Numbered from the stretch's first letter, positions 1-32,467 are shown. The stretch is 64,000 nt of DNA from Angiostrongylus vasorum (GCA_018806985.1 JADANN010000352.1:1-64000); one strand, 5' to 3'. Program-made: numbers and translations. Notes: generated by a model from the letters alone, not told the origin.

Positions 1-689
1 TTTTTTTAATGGTAGGGTAGTATTACTGTGTGGAGCAGTCATATGGGATTATGCTAGATAGGGGAACTTCTGCTCAAAAAGGAAAGATTTTTGTTGCTAC
101 AACTAATTTGATTTATAAAAGAATTTTGTTCAACTGGATTGGCTACATTTCTTCCGTACTGACCTTGAGCCACCTTGAAACCGTATGGCCTGAACGCTTT
201 CTTCCTTGAAATGTTTGTAGTTTACTGTGGTTAACGATGACCAGGGTTCGTGAAGAAGAAGACGAGCAACGAAGAATAAACGAGTGTGAACGAGACAGAT
301 AGATAGATGGGGCGTGAATCAGCAAACTTGCCGGGAACGTATCAACATCGGATGAAAGGTATCGTTCGGCGATTACCGACGAGCTTAAGCTGAACCAACA
401 CGAAAACTTGCCCCTACCAAACAAAGATTTTAACAACTATTTTATTGAATCACATACGTCATACACCACAGGTGACAATGCATAAATGTTGATGGGCGGC
501 TATGAATCGTCGACAGGTCGACCGATGGTAAAACATTGCCCTATTCTGAAAAGTGAGCTGGACTAGTTAAAACAAGAGAGCATTATATGACTGTCTGCCC
601 ATAACTGACAACACAGGAACCTGAATAATTTGTGACAATTGCAGAAGCGCAAACAATGATACAGAAACCTATTAGTAATAATAAGTTAG

Positions 690-880
690 GCAGAAACTGG
701 TTGAGAGAAGCTAGAGCAAGCGCCTTCACTAGTGAGTAATTACTGAGCCCCTGGAAAGGATAATCGCAGTTAGACCTGGGCTCTAGGTCCAAGATTTCCT
801 CTATCTCGGCATCATAGTGGTCGGGTACTGCTGCATCGTACCATACCGTGTAGAATAACAATAGGCATTAAGTAAAAAGT
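690..880 (+). repeat. Decayed SINE-A-like copy
   Basis: The order of blocks matches the 3' half of the SINE-A family: a 'gaaaggataatcgc' stretch, a 'cggcatcatagtggt' stretch, then 'ataggcattaagtaaaaagttt', which matches the usual tail. The tRNA-like A and B boxes have decayed. Divergence is high, so this is an old copy. Confidence 0.4.
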
Positions 881-1699
881 TTACACAACAATAATATCGT
901 TTATTATGTCAAATACAGTCATCGAATAGCTACCTTAGTGGTAACGCATATACTTCCCTTTTCAAAATCTCCTGTTCCAGGGGTTTTTTCTTCATTTTTC
1001 TCCATTTTTTAAATTTTTTTTCCAGGCGAGTCCCTTAGGTTTCCGATCAGATCTAAAGAAACATCCCTTGTTTTCTGTTACTTCGGAAATATCTATGGTA
1101 TGCTTTGTAATACTTAATAAAGTATTGAAAGAATGGGAACCGTGCAGACTTTTGTCTCAAAGATTCTACACCAGGAAATAAGTCGTTTTTAGGCAAAGAC
1201 TCAAAATTGTTAGAAAGTAAAAAGATTTTTAAAAAGTACGGAGCTATTGAATCTTTGAATAAATTGTTAACTTTCAAATGGAATGAGATTTTAACAGTTA
1301 GGCCTAGGTGTTTAGTGAATGGGTGCTATCGATTAGACAAACTATGTAATACATTCACAATAATACAATCACACAATTTTACTCTGTATCGTTTCCAGAC
1401 TTTCTCTTTCTCGAGATCAGTAAGGAACTTATGAATGCCAGTTGAGGCAACGGTAAAATAATGAAGAAATAACGAGCACAGAAGCTCCGATGATGGACTA
1501 GTCTGCTATAGAAATATTGAAATATAATGACACGAAAGCTTGAAGGAGCCATAAATGACCTAAATTGTAGTTATTGTCATAGATTTATGCTCATCTTTTT
1601 AGACGCATAACAACGAGAAGTTTACCTGGGTATTGATTTTTTATTACACTTATTTTATTAAGAGAAAAATGTGAAAAGAGACGTTTGACGTTGATCAGT

Positions 1700-1860
1700 C
1701 CCTCCTGTATGCTCCATTCGTAGCACCGTAGAACTGATGCAATGTCTATTTGGCCCATAATATGGCTAGGTGGTGGTTACAGTCAGTGTTTTTATCATCC
1801 CAGACAAGGCTGGTATCAGTTAGCAGACGTAGGATGGAAGTTTCGATAATCCCGAGTGCA
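1700..1860 (-). repeat. Decayed SINE-B-like copy
   Basis: The stretch 'tttttatcatcccagacaag' followed by 'ctggtatcagttagcagac' corresponds to the reverse complement of the SINE-B body. The flanking blocks are degenerate and the tRNA-like head is not preserved. Confidence 0.4.
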
Positions 1861-2269
1861 GGAACGAAGCGGTACTGGCCCTTTGAGTATTGCTGAGCAC
1901 TTCTTTCACCATTGCGTTATATGCGCCCCTTCTGTGGAGTGAAGTGTAATTAATTATTCCTGGTAAGAAAGAAAGACAACGAAATGTGTTCAGTGTTGAA
2001 AATGACGTAACTCTGAACTCGTTAGCAAATCATAGAATCTTCACTACTCTACCATCGACCTGTCCATCGTAGTAAAACTTATGCGAAAAACGATATGTGA
2101 GCAAAATTCTGCGCACTTTGTTTCCTGAAATTAAGAAGAAAGGTTGTTCAAGGTAGTATTTTTTCTACATACACAAGAAGTCTATACGTCCATACAAAAT
2201 TTCTCTAACAAAAACATTTCGCTGATAAACTGCCATATCAAGTGGATTGCCACTTTTTTTCGAGTAGAT

Positions 2270-2415
2270 CTACGGAAGTTGGGGCAGACTTTGGCCGGGC
2301 TGTCCTCGGGATTCCAGGGAACCACAATGGCTTAACCAGCAAATCTCCGAAGAGTGGTGATTGTGCTGGCCCCGCACTAACTAGTGAGGACGGGCCGTTC
2401 AAGTATCAAGTATAA
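2270..2415 (+). repeat. Interspersed repeat family C, 3' end
   Basis: This shares 'cagactttgg', 'caactagtgaggacg'-like and 'caagtatcaagtat' blocks with 54,290-54,505. It also shares 'ccagggaaccaca' with the reverse complement of 24,395-24,765. Together the three copies define a dispersed family of a few hundred bases with a short AAGTATC-type direct repeat at its 3' end. No coding capacity is seen. Confidence 0.6.
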
Positions 2416-5400
2416 AGTAAGATCTACGGAAGTACTTAAAATTGTAAATAGATGTCCAAGCAATGCGTTAGAGAACTGAATCACCAGACAAGGACTGACG
2501 AAGAACGAATAGCAAGCAGAGATCTATTCTCCAATGTTTCGGAAATATTCTTTGGATTCTTTTGAAAAAACCACTCACTGGACATTATTGTCATTAACAA
2601 CAATATCAACTAGAAGGCCTAGAATAAATGTAGTATTAAACAGAATTTCCAGAATGCATACACATTATCTATTACAATCAGCAATCACAGCGTTCACGTA
2701 GACCAGGACGAACTTCGTCAGGACTCCATCACTTCATCCCAAACCGATCTTGTCGACATTAAATTTGCGAGTACTTAAAACGACACTAACTTAGTTTAGA
2801 AAGACGAACTGTGATATTTTTCGTGAGAGGGAAAACAGCTGGTTTATGTGACCACAACTATGACTACAACTTCTTGTATATAAATGTGACCATCTACTGT
2901 GGTACGTTTCTCACGTTAACGGTCGTCAAGTCGAAAGATTCTGGAAGGTATCGATTGCTGTGGCAATGTGGTGATGCTCGTGCACATATCGTGCAACTAA
3001 CAATGCTGAGCATTGGTTCACTGAATAGATTATCGGGAAGTGGAGAAAAAAACCTACAGAAGAAATCGACTGGAAAAGCAAAACAAAATGCGGAGTTGTT
3101 CGATGATTTCCCGTCCGGAGTTTTTCAGAATCAGTCAATGATTCTGGGGCAAGAACTTTGTTGATCTACTCCTTGAGAAACAGAAGTATTTCAGGAAAAT
3201 AAAAATTAGTACAACATGGTTGCAGGGCTTAAGGCAATAGTGGTAAGTCCATTTTAACCCCGAGTTTTCAAAAGAGGTTTTCAAACTTATTGATTCCATT
3301 TCGATTTCTATTCTATCGTTTATTCTTTTTTTTGTACTCTTTCTCCCTTCCTTTCCAAATGCTTTTGTTCCTAGTAGTTCCTCTCTAAGGCTTTTACCCA
3401 CATCTATGTTTGTACACCTTTTTTGCGCTTTTCTCATTTCTATTTTAAACCATTCCACTTACTGACGTCATCATTGTACTAAATGAATAACTCATGATGA
3501 AATTCTGTAGATGGGAAGCACTAAATAATTAACAGAAATTGCGCTTCTAACTTTAATTCTTCACATTTACAGGTTTGGAATCACGGTGTCACGGAATGAG
3601 GTGCAAACTGATATAAGAGCACAGTAGGAATTCGGAGAAAACGGACGATTTTTTTCATTGAATGCTACGTTCGAGAAACTTGCATGGAACATCTTGTATA
3701 ATATGCCTATGTTTTTTTAAGCTATAGGCTTAGACACTCAAATAAAATGTGATGAAGGTCATAAATCCTTATTCGTTACCGTAGTCAGCAGCAGTGCCTA
3801 CTGACGATTGATTGAAGCGGTGGCGGTTGTCGTGGAGGTGGCGGTGACGACGGTTGCGGCGACCGTACTGGTGGTAAGTATTATTCACTTATCTACACAA
3901 AGAGTTTAGCTATCAGTTTTACACTAGAAGAAAACAGACGCAGAGCAGAACACTAGGGATGTCAAAGACTCCGACGACGTTTGTTTTCAATTCGTCACTG
4001 ATACAAGCTTGTCAAACAAGCTTGTGCTTGAGTAATACGAAAACTGACAAGCTCTGTAATCCAGAAGGGCAGTTTTTCTTAGAGCACAGTTCACTTTTAC
4101 GTACTAATAGAATTTCTCTCCGTTCCGAAAAAAACGGCGACATAAACGATTCAATGAATTGAAAATGAAGGGATCTTTTCATCATTTTCTGATTTGGATT
4201 CAACTCTTTGAAGAGAACGAAAAAATGAGAACACCACAAACACCGTCTTCATAGAATTATGCTGATTTGTTTTAAACTGTCTACACCTTGTAAAAGGCTT
4301 TACAAAGCTTACTTAGAATTCTAGTAGCACTCAAACGTGCTCACAAATTCAAGTAAAAAAGTTCACGAAAGAGAAAAAAAAACGGAGGAAAGTTAGAGAA
4401 TAAGAAAATTTCGTAAAGAAATAAAAACACATATGAAATCTTCTTCTTGCTGGATCTTTCTCAAACGCAGGTTTTTTGATGGAGGATTTTGAACTTACCT
4501 TTAGCGCGTTCCCGCTTGGAAATGATCCAAACAGTGTGGATAAGGGTGAAACGAGGCGGGCTTGAGAATAACGCGAAAGTATTGTCTAATAATATCCTGA
4601 AAATTAGTTCTGCTGCCTTGCGGTCGCTTAGGTTTCATTACTTGAAAAGCCAGCAGTTATTTCTCTACGGAATTCTTAAGCTATGGTGTAGTCGAATTGA
4701 GAATGAATTCTGGATGTTAGGCTTTCATGTTCTCCCAGCAGCAAGAGCTAGAGCTGTGTCACTTACGTGTACTGTATGAGGTGGTGTGTTGACATGATTA
4801 TTACCCATAAACGTTTTATGTTTGGCCCACATAAATAGTTATAGTTAGTTAGTTATAAACAGGCAAACAAATAAAAAATATATAAATTAGTAATAGGTAA
4901 TAAATATATTTAGGCAAATAATGAGAATTTAATGAAGAAAGTGGAAATATGCGTTTCTGTTTCATGGCGCTTTCGACGTCAGCTAACAGCCGTCGTGTAG
5001 GCAATCATGCGAAAGTCGTCGATTAAGAATATAAAACAGTTTTTTGCTTCTATTAATTTTCCATACGGTAGTTATAGTACACTTTCCTTCGTGAATATAA
5101 TTAGAGTCGAAGCAACAGTGGAGTTTGTGATGTTGCCATTGATCACCTTAACAAGACAAATCACGTCATTGCTGTTAACAAAATTAAACGCCCACGTAAA
5201 GTCACGATTTAGAAGAATAGAAATAAAAATTCGAATTGATAAAGCGGGTCTTCGGGTCACAGCAAGTGGACACAGGATCTGACATTCACGGCAAACGAAT
5301 AAAATTGATTTTATTTGGTGATTTGATCAGTCTTCGAACTTTCTCACAAACGATGGTATCTAGCTGAACGATTGGAATAGGCTGCCGTGTGTTTCGATAA

Positions 5401-6688
5401 TTGCCGGCTGGAATAGGATTACTCCATGAAATGTCATTATTGTAGCAATGTGAGTTATTGAAACGAAACAGAGTTAGGAGGAAGAGGTGAGAATACCGTT
5501 GAACTTAGTTCTTTAAGCTTCTATCGTTGTGTGCGCTCAACACTATTAGCTCAACCTCAGTTATCTATGGATGGATGTTTCATCGCAATATCGATTCTAC
5601 AAGGTTATACCTGTGCAACAACAGGCATCTGTCGCTATTACGTACATTGTTATGAAGAGCAGCCTTAAATTTTCTAACTAATGAATGGTAACCTTATATG
5701 AATACAAGTAAAGAAGTGAGTTGAATAAAGTGGATCGTGGTGAAGGGAATGTAGAAAAACAAAAAAAGCTGGAATAAACAAAATAAACCATATCTTATGA
5801 CCTAAATAGTTCGCACAAACTAAGAATATTGGCCATCAGATCTAAATGATGAATACTATGAATACTCTAACGTTTCTTAGATTTAGAAAACGGATTCCAC
5901 TCTCCCAATACCTTCGTTGTGATCGCTCACAGTCCATCGGAACTGTAACGACGTGACCACCAGTAGTTTTGTTGATTGAGGGAGGCGTCCGCTTTCACAT
6001 TCCACGTGGTTCGATGACGGTCGGTGACCCGCCCTCTTCAAGGCAGAGTTCTAGCACCAATCGACTCCTATTTTGACTGTTTGTAGCCAAAAGTCTCTTC
6101 CCAATCGCCGCTTTCCCGCATACGATTACCTCTTTCGTCGTCTTTCATCGTATCGGCCGCCGAAATCGAAACGAAGGCCAACGACTTTGACTGCTACGTG
6201 ACTGCTCTACTGAAAAAAATTTCATTAATAAATCCCTCTCGTTCAGATATAAAAAATATCCCGTTCTTGTTTTCTTCTTCCAAATATGTTACTGATTTAA
6301 TTTTCTTGTAAAAGAGAAACTTTTCCTACCGCTTTTTATCTCTCCTTAACTGCAAGTCTCATTCTTAGCACTCCCAGGCTTTCTTCTTTTCTTAAGGCAC
6401 AGACTCAAACAATCTTATGTAATAACTTTGGTAGTGACTACCTATAAAAAAAGTACTCTGCTTTATCATCTACAAGTGCGTTAGATCCATTACACTTCAC
6501 TATCCGCTTCCAGTTCTGTACAACCGTATGCAAATTATGATTAAGGCGTTCAAGTTGCTATGTTCTGTGTCCATAACAAACAAATGGCAATTTTCCATTG
6601 CACCGTCGTACATCGAGCTTTCAGAAGCAGTTAAAAGTTTTCAGATGGGCAATACGAATACCGTTTTAAACCGAATAGCATCTAGTTA

Positions 6689-7114
6689 ATGTCGCTGAAA
6701 ACGGTATACATCCGTATTCTCCTTAGCCTCTTCCCTCCTACCATGAGGCTTACCGCGTTACATTGGTGGAGAATTCTATCCTCGATCCCCGAATTGAGAT
6801 CTGCGAAAAGAAGGTCATCCTCGGAAACGAACTTCTGGGAAGGAGCACGAGAAATCAATTACTTCAATAGTGGCCAACTAATATTGCTAGGACTTTTTAA
6901 CATCTACTTGGTAGCCTTCTTCATCGTACGGTGGGGGAAAAAACCGGCTTTGAATCACAATGGCAGCAATTGCTGCCCATGCCGAGCAGCCAAGAACGCT
7001 CTTAATATATATAGACCTTACCAATCTGGACCTCCAGCATACGAAAACTGTTCTGAGCTTCTTAGGTTCTTTTGCGTTATGACGAAAGGTTTTCGTGTGC
7101 AATTTTTCATATGA
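6689..7114 (+). CDS. Candidate single-pass membrane protein with PPxY motif
   Basis: This is a 141-codon ATG-initiated ORF. Residues 63-80 are a strong hydrophobic segment (LILLGLFNIYLVAFFIV) ending at a positive RWGKK, as expected for one membrane span with the C-terminus inside. A Cys cluster follows (C95, C96, C98), then a proline-rich tail with a PPAY motif (115-118), the class bound by WW domains. Just upstream, a TTTTCAG acceptor precedes another ATG at 6,645, which opens a 14-codon frame whose TAA overlaps this ATG. I do not recognise the family. ORFs this long are expected a few times by chance in a window of this size, so the case rests on composition only. It could also be one exon of a larger gene or spurious. 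Confidence 0.3.
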   Translation: MSLKTVYIRILLSLFPPTMRLTALHWWRILSSIPELRSAKRRSSSETNFWEGAREINYFNSGQLILLGLFNIYLVAFFIVRWGKKPALNHNGSNCCPCRAAKNALNIYRPYQSGPPAYENCSELLRFFCVMTKGFRVQFFI

Positions 7115-9000
7115 CAAGCCGTGTTAGAGTATCTCAGAAAGTAATTTGGGAAAAGAAAGCTTTTGGCCATTCGTTAAGATTGAAAAAGTGAAGATAGCGG
7201 CCGAAGAAAAATTCCACTCCCTAGTTTAATTCCCTGGATTTCTTCTCGATTTTTTTCAGTGCCTTTAGATTATTTTTCTTAGATATCTATGAAGACATCA
7301 TTTAGAAACCAGACGTTGTACATCCACTATATCAAGCTCTTATGAAAGGTTTCAAATAACCCTCTTCAATTTCTACTGCTAGTCTTTTTCATAACTCAAT
7401 TTCGAGGTATAGTTTTCATCTTTGTAAGGAGAAATGGAAAAATGCGGCCGGACTAATTGTTTTGAGAAATGAACATAAGAGGTCCGATTCTCATCTTTCT
7501 CGGCACCAGCTGGTTTATATCGTCCAGCTGCTCTTGATGTGATAACTAGTCGGATATTGAAGCAATTTTGCCATTCATGTGTCGTCGTTGCCGTCGACGA
7601 AGTGAGTCGTGAGATTGGCGCTACGCATCCACCTCATTCCAAGAATGATCAATACCGATTTTAGTGTCTTGAATTTTTCTTTCACTCAATCATTCCCATC
7701 ATTTTCAAAGAAATGACGAAGCAATGACGGTGAATTGGGTTCAGGAAGAAAAAAATGGATGGACAACATTGCTTGATTGTATTAAATTGGAAAAGATTTA
7801 AAAATCACTTGTCATCACTAGAGTCCACGAGGAACGGCTTTTTCGAAAGAAATCATACTCATTCATTTGTAACAATCCACCTTCACAGCGAAATACCTAA
7901 GAGTGATAACGTTATTCTTTCTAAACCTTACAAAAACGTTAGAAAAGTACGTAAAACCCTTATTGGATCCTCTCATAATGAAAGTATTGTAGGAGCACTG
8001 GTAGCAGAAATAATAAGAATATGACAAGAACGTGGTCATGGTACAAGCTGTTTAGTGCAGTCATAATAGTAACTGTTTTTCATCAACAAGGGACAAAAGG
8101 CGGTATAGATCAAATCGGATTTGGGAAAGAATCAATAAGAAACTCACTGATGATTTAGAATCGGTAAGTTGAGAAATTTTGCTTGAAATGTTGCTTTTTC
8201 TACTAATTTCCCACGTTTAGATAGAAATATCATTGATTGAAAAGTGATTGTCTCTAGTGAAAGGAAATTTGAGTTTGGTAAATGTTTCGCCAGGAGTCAT
8301 ATGGCTGCAATGAATACCATTTGACTTGGTGACATTTTCGGCTTGAGTCTTATTGGGACGGGAATAGCTTAACAAGGCTCCCGCCACTATTGTACTAGCA
8401 AATGCCTTGAGAGTATCCATGTCGCCGTTGAACTTTTATGTGGGAAAAAAGGTCTGGGAATGGATGAGGGTACTCACCATCTCTCATACCTCTCGCAACT
8501 CAGCAGGAAACCACTAGGAACAGCGAGAAATCGGGCGTAAAATGGTTTTGACAGAGGTCCTAGGGAGGAGGGAAACTTTCCACAGGGCGGGAGATGGGCG
8601 GTGGTTATTCATAACTTTCCCACACACATTTCATCCATGATAGTATCGTTTTGTAGTGGCATTTAAGCAATCTCTATGGTCATATGGAAAAATGACCTTG
8701 TCAGATAATAAATTGAAGAATATTCGACAACTGCGCATCTGGAGCACAACTAAGCGTATTCATTTTACTCAAAACAAAACTGAACATTCTCGACTTTTAC
8801 GAAGCCTTTAGAGCTTGCACTGGAAGAAGTTATTGGCAAGATATTTATGGAACCGAAAGGCTAGCGAACGAACGGGAATCCATATCAGTTTAGTACTTGT
8901 AAGAACTTCTCTTCCCATAAATACTTTGTACAGAAATCTTACTCTGGCTGTAATTCGAGAGGACAATGGCCTCGTTCTTGAGTTCACTTGACGAACGGCC
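7115..9000. other. Intergenic, no supported gene
   Basis: Mostly AT-rich, with a few CpG-richer patches. One lies at about 7,500-7,625, with two CAGCTG E-boxes and a short Arg/Cys frame ending at a gtgagt donor-like site. Another at 8,575-8,605 has GC-box-like motifs. An ATG-initiated minus-strand ORF sits at 8,217-8,420 and is listed separately. No repeat is obvious here. Confidence 0.4.
8217..8420 (-). CDS. Candidate small ORF, function unknown
   Basis: This 67-codon minus-strand ORF has a true ATG. The first ~20 residues are alanine- and leucine-rich and could act as a weak signal or mitochondrial presequence; the remainder is polar with one Cys. GC-box-like motifs lie about 160-180 bp upstream, at 8,575-8,605. 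No family is recognised, no intron phases can be tested, and the length is within chance expectation. Confidence 0.2.
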   Translation of the reverse strand: MDTLKAFASTIVAGALLSYSRPNKTQAENVTKSNGIHCSHMTPGETFTKLKFPFTRDNHFSINDISI

Positions 9001-9130
9001 CACCTACCGTAATATAGTTACTAGGTCTGGCGTATAATCCGCTGACGCTCGGGTGTCGCTTTGCGGCCAACCAATCAGCGCAGGAACCACGCCCATTGGG
9101 GGCTGGGCCGAGTCAGACGGCTGTAAGAGA
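9000..9130 (+). promoter_or_regulatory. Promoter-like CpG-rich patch with CCAAT boxes
   Basis: A GC-rich island in AT-rich DNA carries 'ccaatcagcg', then 'ccacgcccattggggg': a forward and a reversed CCAAT box around a CACGCCC GC/KLF-type box. It lies 2.9 kb upstream of the first coding exon of the RNF220-like gene and could drive a noncoding first exon spliced to the acceptor at 12,072. That exon is not identified. An open frame follows at 9,133-9,384 but starts with GTG, not ATG. Confidence 0.3.
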
Positions 9131-9384
9131 GTGTGGGTTACGAAGAGAACCTGAACGAAGTGCTGGAGAGCAGACGATCATTCTTCGTTGAGATAGTCCA
9201 CCCCCGTACATGCGTCGCCAGTCAACCAGTGAATGCTTCACTCACTCACACCACTTACTCTGTCGCAGCACGATACTGTAACGCTGAACACGAACCCGAA
9301 CCCAACACCGTGATAGACTTGATTTTAGTCGGTTGGAATGATACACTTTCAATATCCTTGAATATCCTTGAATACCTCTTCTAA

Positions 9385-12072
9385 CGAATTCTGGTCATCA
9401 ATTCCCTATAAACTGATTCTTCTTTTGTGATTCACATTGCATGTGGAGCATAATTCTCATAGAATTGCCATTTCCAGATTAATAGACCTTGAAATAAATG
9501 CTAACTTGTCCAATTTTTTCATCGTAGTCGTTCTTTTATCTACTTCACTAAGGGCTTTATCCAAAAGCGTTGTACTAGAACTAGAGCTTTAATGGTAATA
9601 TAGAGTGATTCTTTGCAGTGTTTGTCAACTGTACCTGGTATCTCTTGATTTGGGACCTCATATCGGCAGCTCATAACTTGACCAAACGCGCTTTCCAAGA
9701 TTACTGTATTGATACCGCCAGCTTGAGCTAAAAAAGGAGTTAGCCATGCACAAGAAGATTTGTTTAAACTGCAAAATTTGTCCTCCAGAAGTAAGCCGCC
9801 AGTGTTCTCCCCTTGAACTTATTCTACTTTGCCAGGTAAAAACGTGAAATCATCACCTTTCATATTTCACGTCGATAGCAACAAATTTCAAAGAGTTTAC
9901 GTGAAATAAAATACTAAGACCGTTTTTGCAGTACCAACACAGACTGATGGTATACGAGGCTGCTGTTCGATCGAAGTGACAACATGACTAAATTTGCCGG
10001 AGTCTCTCTCAGTCACATTTTCTGAGTAACCGCATTTTTTATATTAATAACGGGCACTGAACTAGAAAATTACGGACAACACTTTCCACGTCAAAGGGGA
10101 TTTTGTTGGCCAATAATTTTTATGTATACGTAGTGATAGTACTTGATAGTACTTTTTTAAAACATTCTCTATGATCTTGTAGACTTCCTACAGCATTTTT
10201 AGTAGATGGTCACGTCACGAAAACTGTTGAGTGTAGCTACACAAAGAGCTAATCCGCAATGAAGTCAGTTAATATGGCAGCCATCACAATGGATGGTTGA
10301 TTTTTTCCATCTCCTTTCAATTTGCTTTCGTTCTTAGATGACGTCATCTTTCCCACAAGAACAGATGAAAGAACTGAACAATAATAGTAACAACAATAGT
10401 AATAATAATCTTCAGTTAGGAATGGCATGGTGCAAACCAGACGATGGGGCGTTGGATTGCAAAACAGTTGAGAGCTGATCGAGTTTTTTCTGTCAAATAT
10501 TACCAGTTAATGTGTTGGTTTTTTGCAGTCATCTCATCACATTATGGTTCGTGTTATCTGATCATTATAAAGAAATAGACGGCACAGTGTCGCAGTCGGG
10601 TTGAGCGTTATGCTTTTCATAACACAATATGTTTGCCACTCGATGCGACACCACCCGACTCCATTTCCTCTCAGTCTCAGCCCAGTTATGTCGAAGCATC
10701 TAAATGACACTTGTCATCAAGCCACATTAGAAAGCCATCATTGTCATCACCATCATCTTCTTTTTTTTCTTTTTTTGCGTCATCATCATCATTATTACTT
10801 TTTATCATTATTGATGTTATTATTATCAGCAGCAGCATAATCCACTATCATCACCATCGTTATCATCGTTACCGTCACTATCGTCACGACGATCAACACC
10901 ACCAATCCCGTCTTCACTATGTCTATCATCATGATCATCACCTATTGTCGTCAAAAGCACTAGTTCAGAAACCAGTAAACGTCTGTGATAAACATTGCTA
11001 ACTAAGAAAAATATAACTGCAATACTGATTACTAAGTGAAGATAGCAAACTAGCAGTAAGAATTGCTATATAAACACTGAAAAAATGCAAAAGAAGCCAC
11101 AAAGTTGAGCGTTGAACTAGGAGGCCGATCAATCGTCAAGAGTGCTGGAGCACTTTACGTTGGCCATTCAACAGACTGACTTCTCTTAATGACTCATGCC
11201 TATCCTGTTCACATCGTTATTGTTGATACTTTGGCGGTTTTAGTAGTTTATAAAGGAGATGGTTAATAAATGAAATCGAGAAAACCAAGAGGAAGCGGAA
11301 AAGGCTTATGGCTTTTCGTTTTGACCACATAAAACGATGGTGATTGTTTTTGTCGTGCACTAGTTGTTCACTTATTTTCACTATTCCATTTTTGGAGCCG
11401 GCTGGCCTTATAGCCTAACTTATAATGACCTACTCTTCTTTTTCTTACTCATGGGCGAATTGCGTTCTTGAGTGCTCTTTCTTTAGGAGAACACTATAGT
11501 TGTAAGAAAATTGCGCTTCTGTTTCATTCTACAATCACTGAAAATAAAGGAGAAGGTACTATTTCAGAAACAGACGACCTGGACGCTAAATCGGCTCGCT
11601 ACAGCATCATATCGTTGACTACCTTTAACATAAAGATTCCTTATAATAAGCATGGCTAGCGAAGCACTTGCTTGATAATGTTGTTTTTTTAATGGAAACT
11701 AGTCACCCCTAATTAGACAGTGATGATGAGGCATTGCTGGAATTTTTCCCAACACTAGATTGCTACCACCGTGACATGGCCGCAAATTCTTCTGTGAACT
11801 GACTCTTAAGAGAGAATTCCATCAAGTCAAAAGCCATCTCAGGTCATTTTGCTTAAGAATTCTTCCATATGGTGCTAAAGCGATCAAGGATTTTTTTAAT
11901 TAAGTAGGTTGAAATGTTCAATACTATCGATGCGAGTATCAAGTAATTTTCTAACTTCATCTGCTCTGCTTCTCTTTCTATCTATATGTTGGCTGAGTTT
12001 GTTACTGTTCGGTTTCTTCCACTCTGCTTGGAATAAACGACGGCAGATAAGACTTCATTCGTTTCCTTTCAG
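9385..12072. other. Upstream region of the RNF220-like gene
   Basis: No separate gene is supported. The stretch contains a low-complexity TCA/CAT tract (about 10,735-10,960). It ends in the pyrimidine-rich acceptor TTTCCTTTCAG at 12,062-12,072. The reading frame is open upstream of that acceptor (from 11,909) and would encode a hydrophobic stretch, but the acceptor position argues that this is intron or outron. Confidence 0.4.
10735..10960. repeat. Imperfect CAT/TCA microsatellite
   Basis: An interrupted array of cat/tca trinucleotides with att, cgt and ttt interruptions spans about 225 bp. It generates artificial His/Ser-rich open frames on the + strand, which are not genes. Confidence 0.8.
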
Positions 12073-12073
12073 A

Positions 12074-12076
<3 letters not shown>
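12062..12076 (+). promoter_or_regulatory. Acceptor directly before the start codon (possible trans-splice site)
   Basis: TTTCCTTTCAG is followed by one A and then ATG. Nematode SL trans-splicing commonly uses a TTTCAG acceptor within a few bases of the start codon. A cis-spliced noncoding first exon would look the same, so the mode cannot be settled from sequence. Confidence 0.5.
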
Positions 12077-32082
<20,006 letters not shown>

Positions 32083-32135
32083 GTAAGTTCTTCATAGAAT
32101 ACTCCGTTATTCACGTAACATTTCATAGTGTCCAG

Positions 32136-32361
32136 ATGAGCAGGTGTTTAAGCATGCATTCTAATGCGATTACGTGGGTGTCCTCTTTTTTTGCTTAGTG
32201 GGAGCCGCTGTAGGTGGGTGTTTTCAATTTATTGTCTCTATTGTGACGAATGCCGCTATGCTGAAGCATGGACGAACGGGTGCGATAAGACATTCAGTGC
32301 TAATGAGGTTACATCATCTCATCGAGATCATCAGAAGATGCCGCCGGTGGGTCGCCGGTGA
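32136..32361 (+). CDS. Candidate last exon(s) of the RNF220-like gene
   Basis: Two models continue from exon 8. (1) Acceptor at 32,135 and a terminal exon 32,136-32,198 (20 residues, one Cys, ends TAG); intron 53 nt. (2) An 8-nt micro-exon (32,136-32,143) with a weak gtgttt donor, then 32,199-32,361 after TTTGCTTAG; intron 55 nt, phases fit. Model 2 gives a Cys/His-rich tail (CLYCDEC, a later Cys, HRDH) and ends VGRR-stop. It would supply the Cys pair missing from the RING-like fold, but an 8-nt exon is unusual, and another frame over the same bases is also open. Both introns have the short length typical of nematodes. I prefer neither strongly. A third possible terminal exon lies at 34,094-34,162. 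Confidence 0.3.
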
Positions 32362-32467
32362 TTTGTCACTATGATAGCATCCCCACTCGATGAATTGGTG
32401 GACTAGACGCCCACCGATGCAAATGCATTCAACATTCATCTGACCCTCTCAAGAGAGATTTTTTTAT

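Larger units (their letters stand above)
1..6644. other. Intergenic, no supported gene
   Basis: No convincing gene was found here. ORFs in this stretch are short, mostly lack ATG starts and show no recognisable domain. It holds a decayed SINE-A-like copy (about 690-880), a decayed SINE-B-like copy (about 1,700-1,860), one end of repeat family C (about 2,270-2,415), and a short GC-rich Gly/Cys-coding patch ending in a donor-like site (about 3,816-3,871). The rest is AT-rich single-copy sequence with nothing I can assign. Confidence 0.5.
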
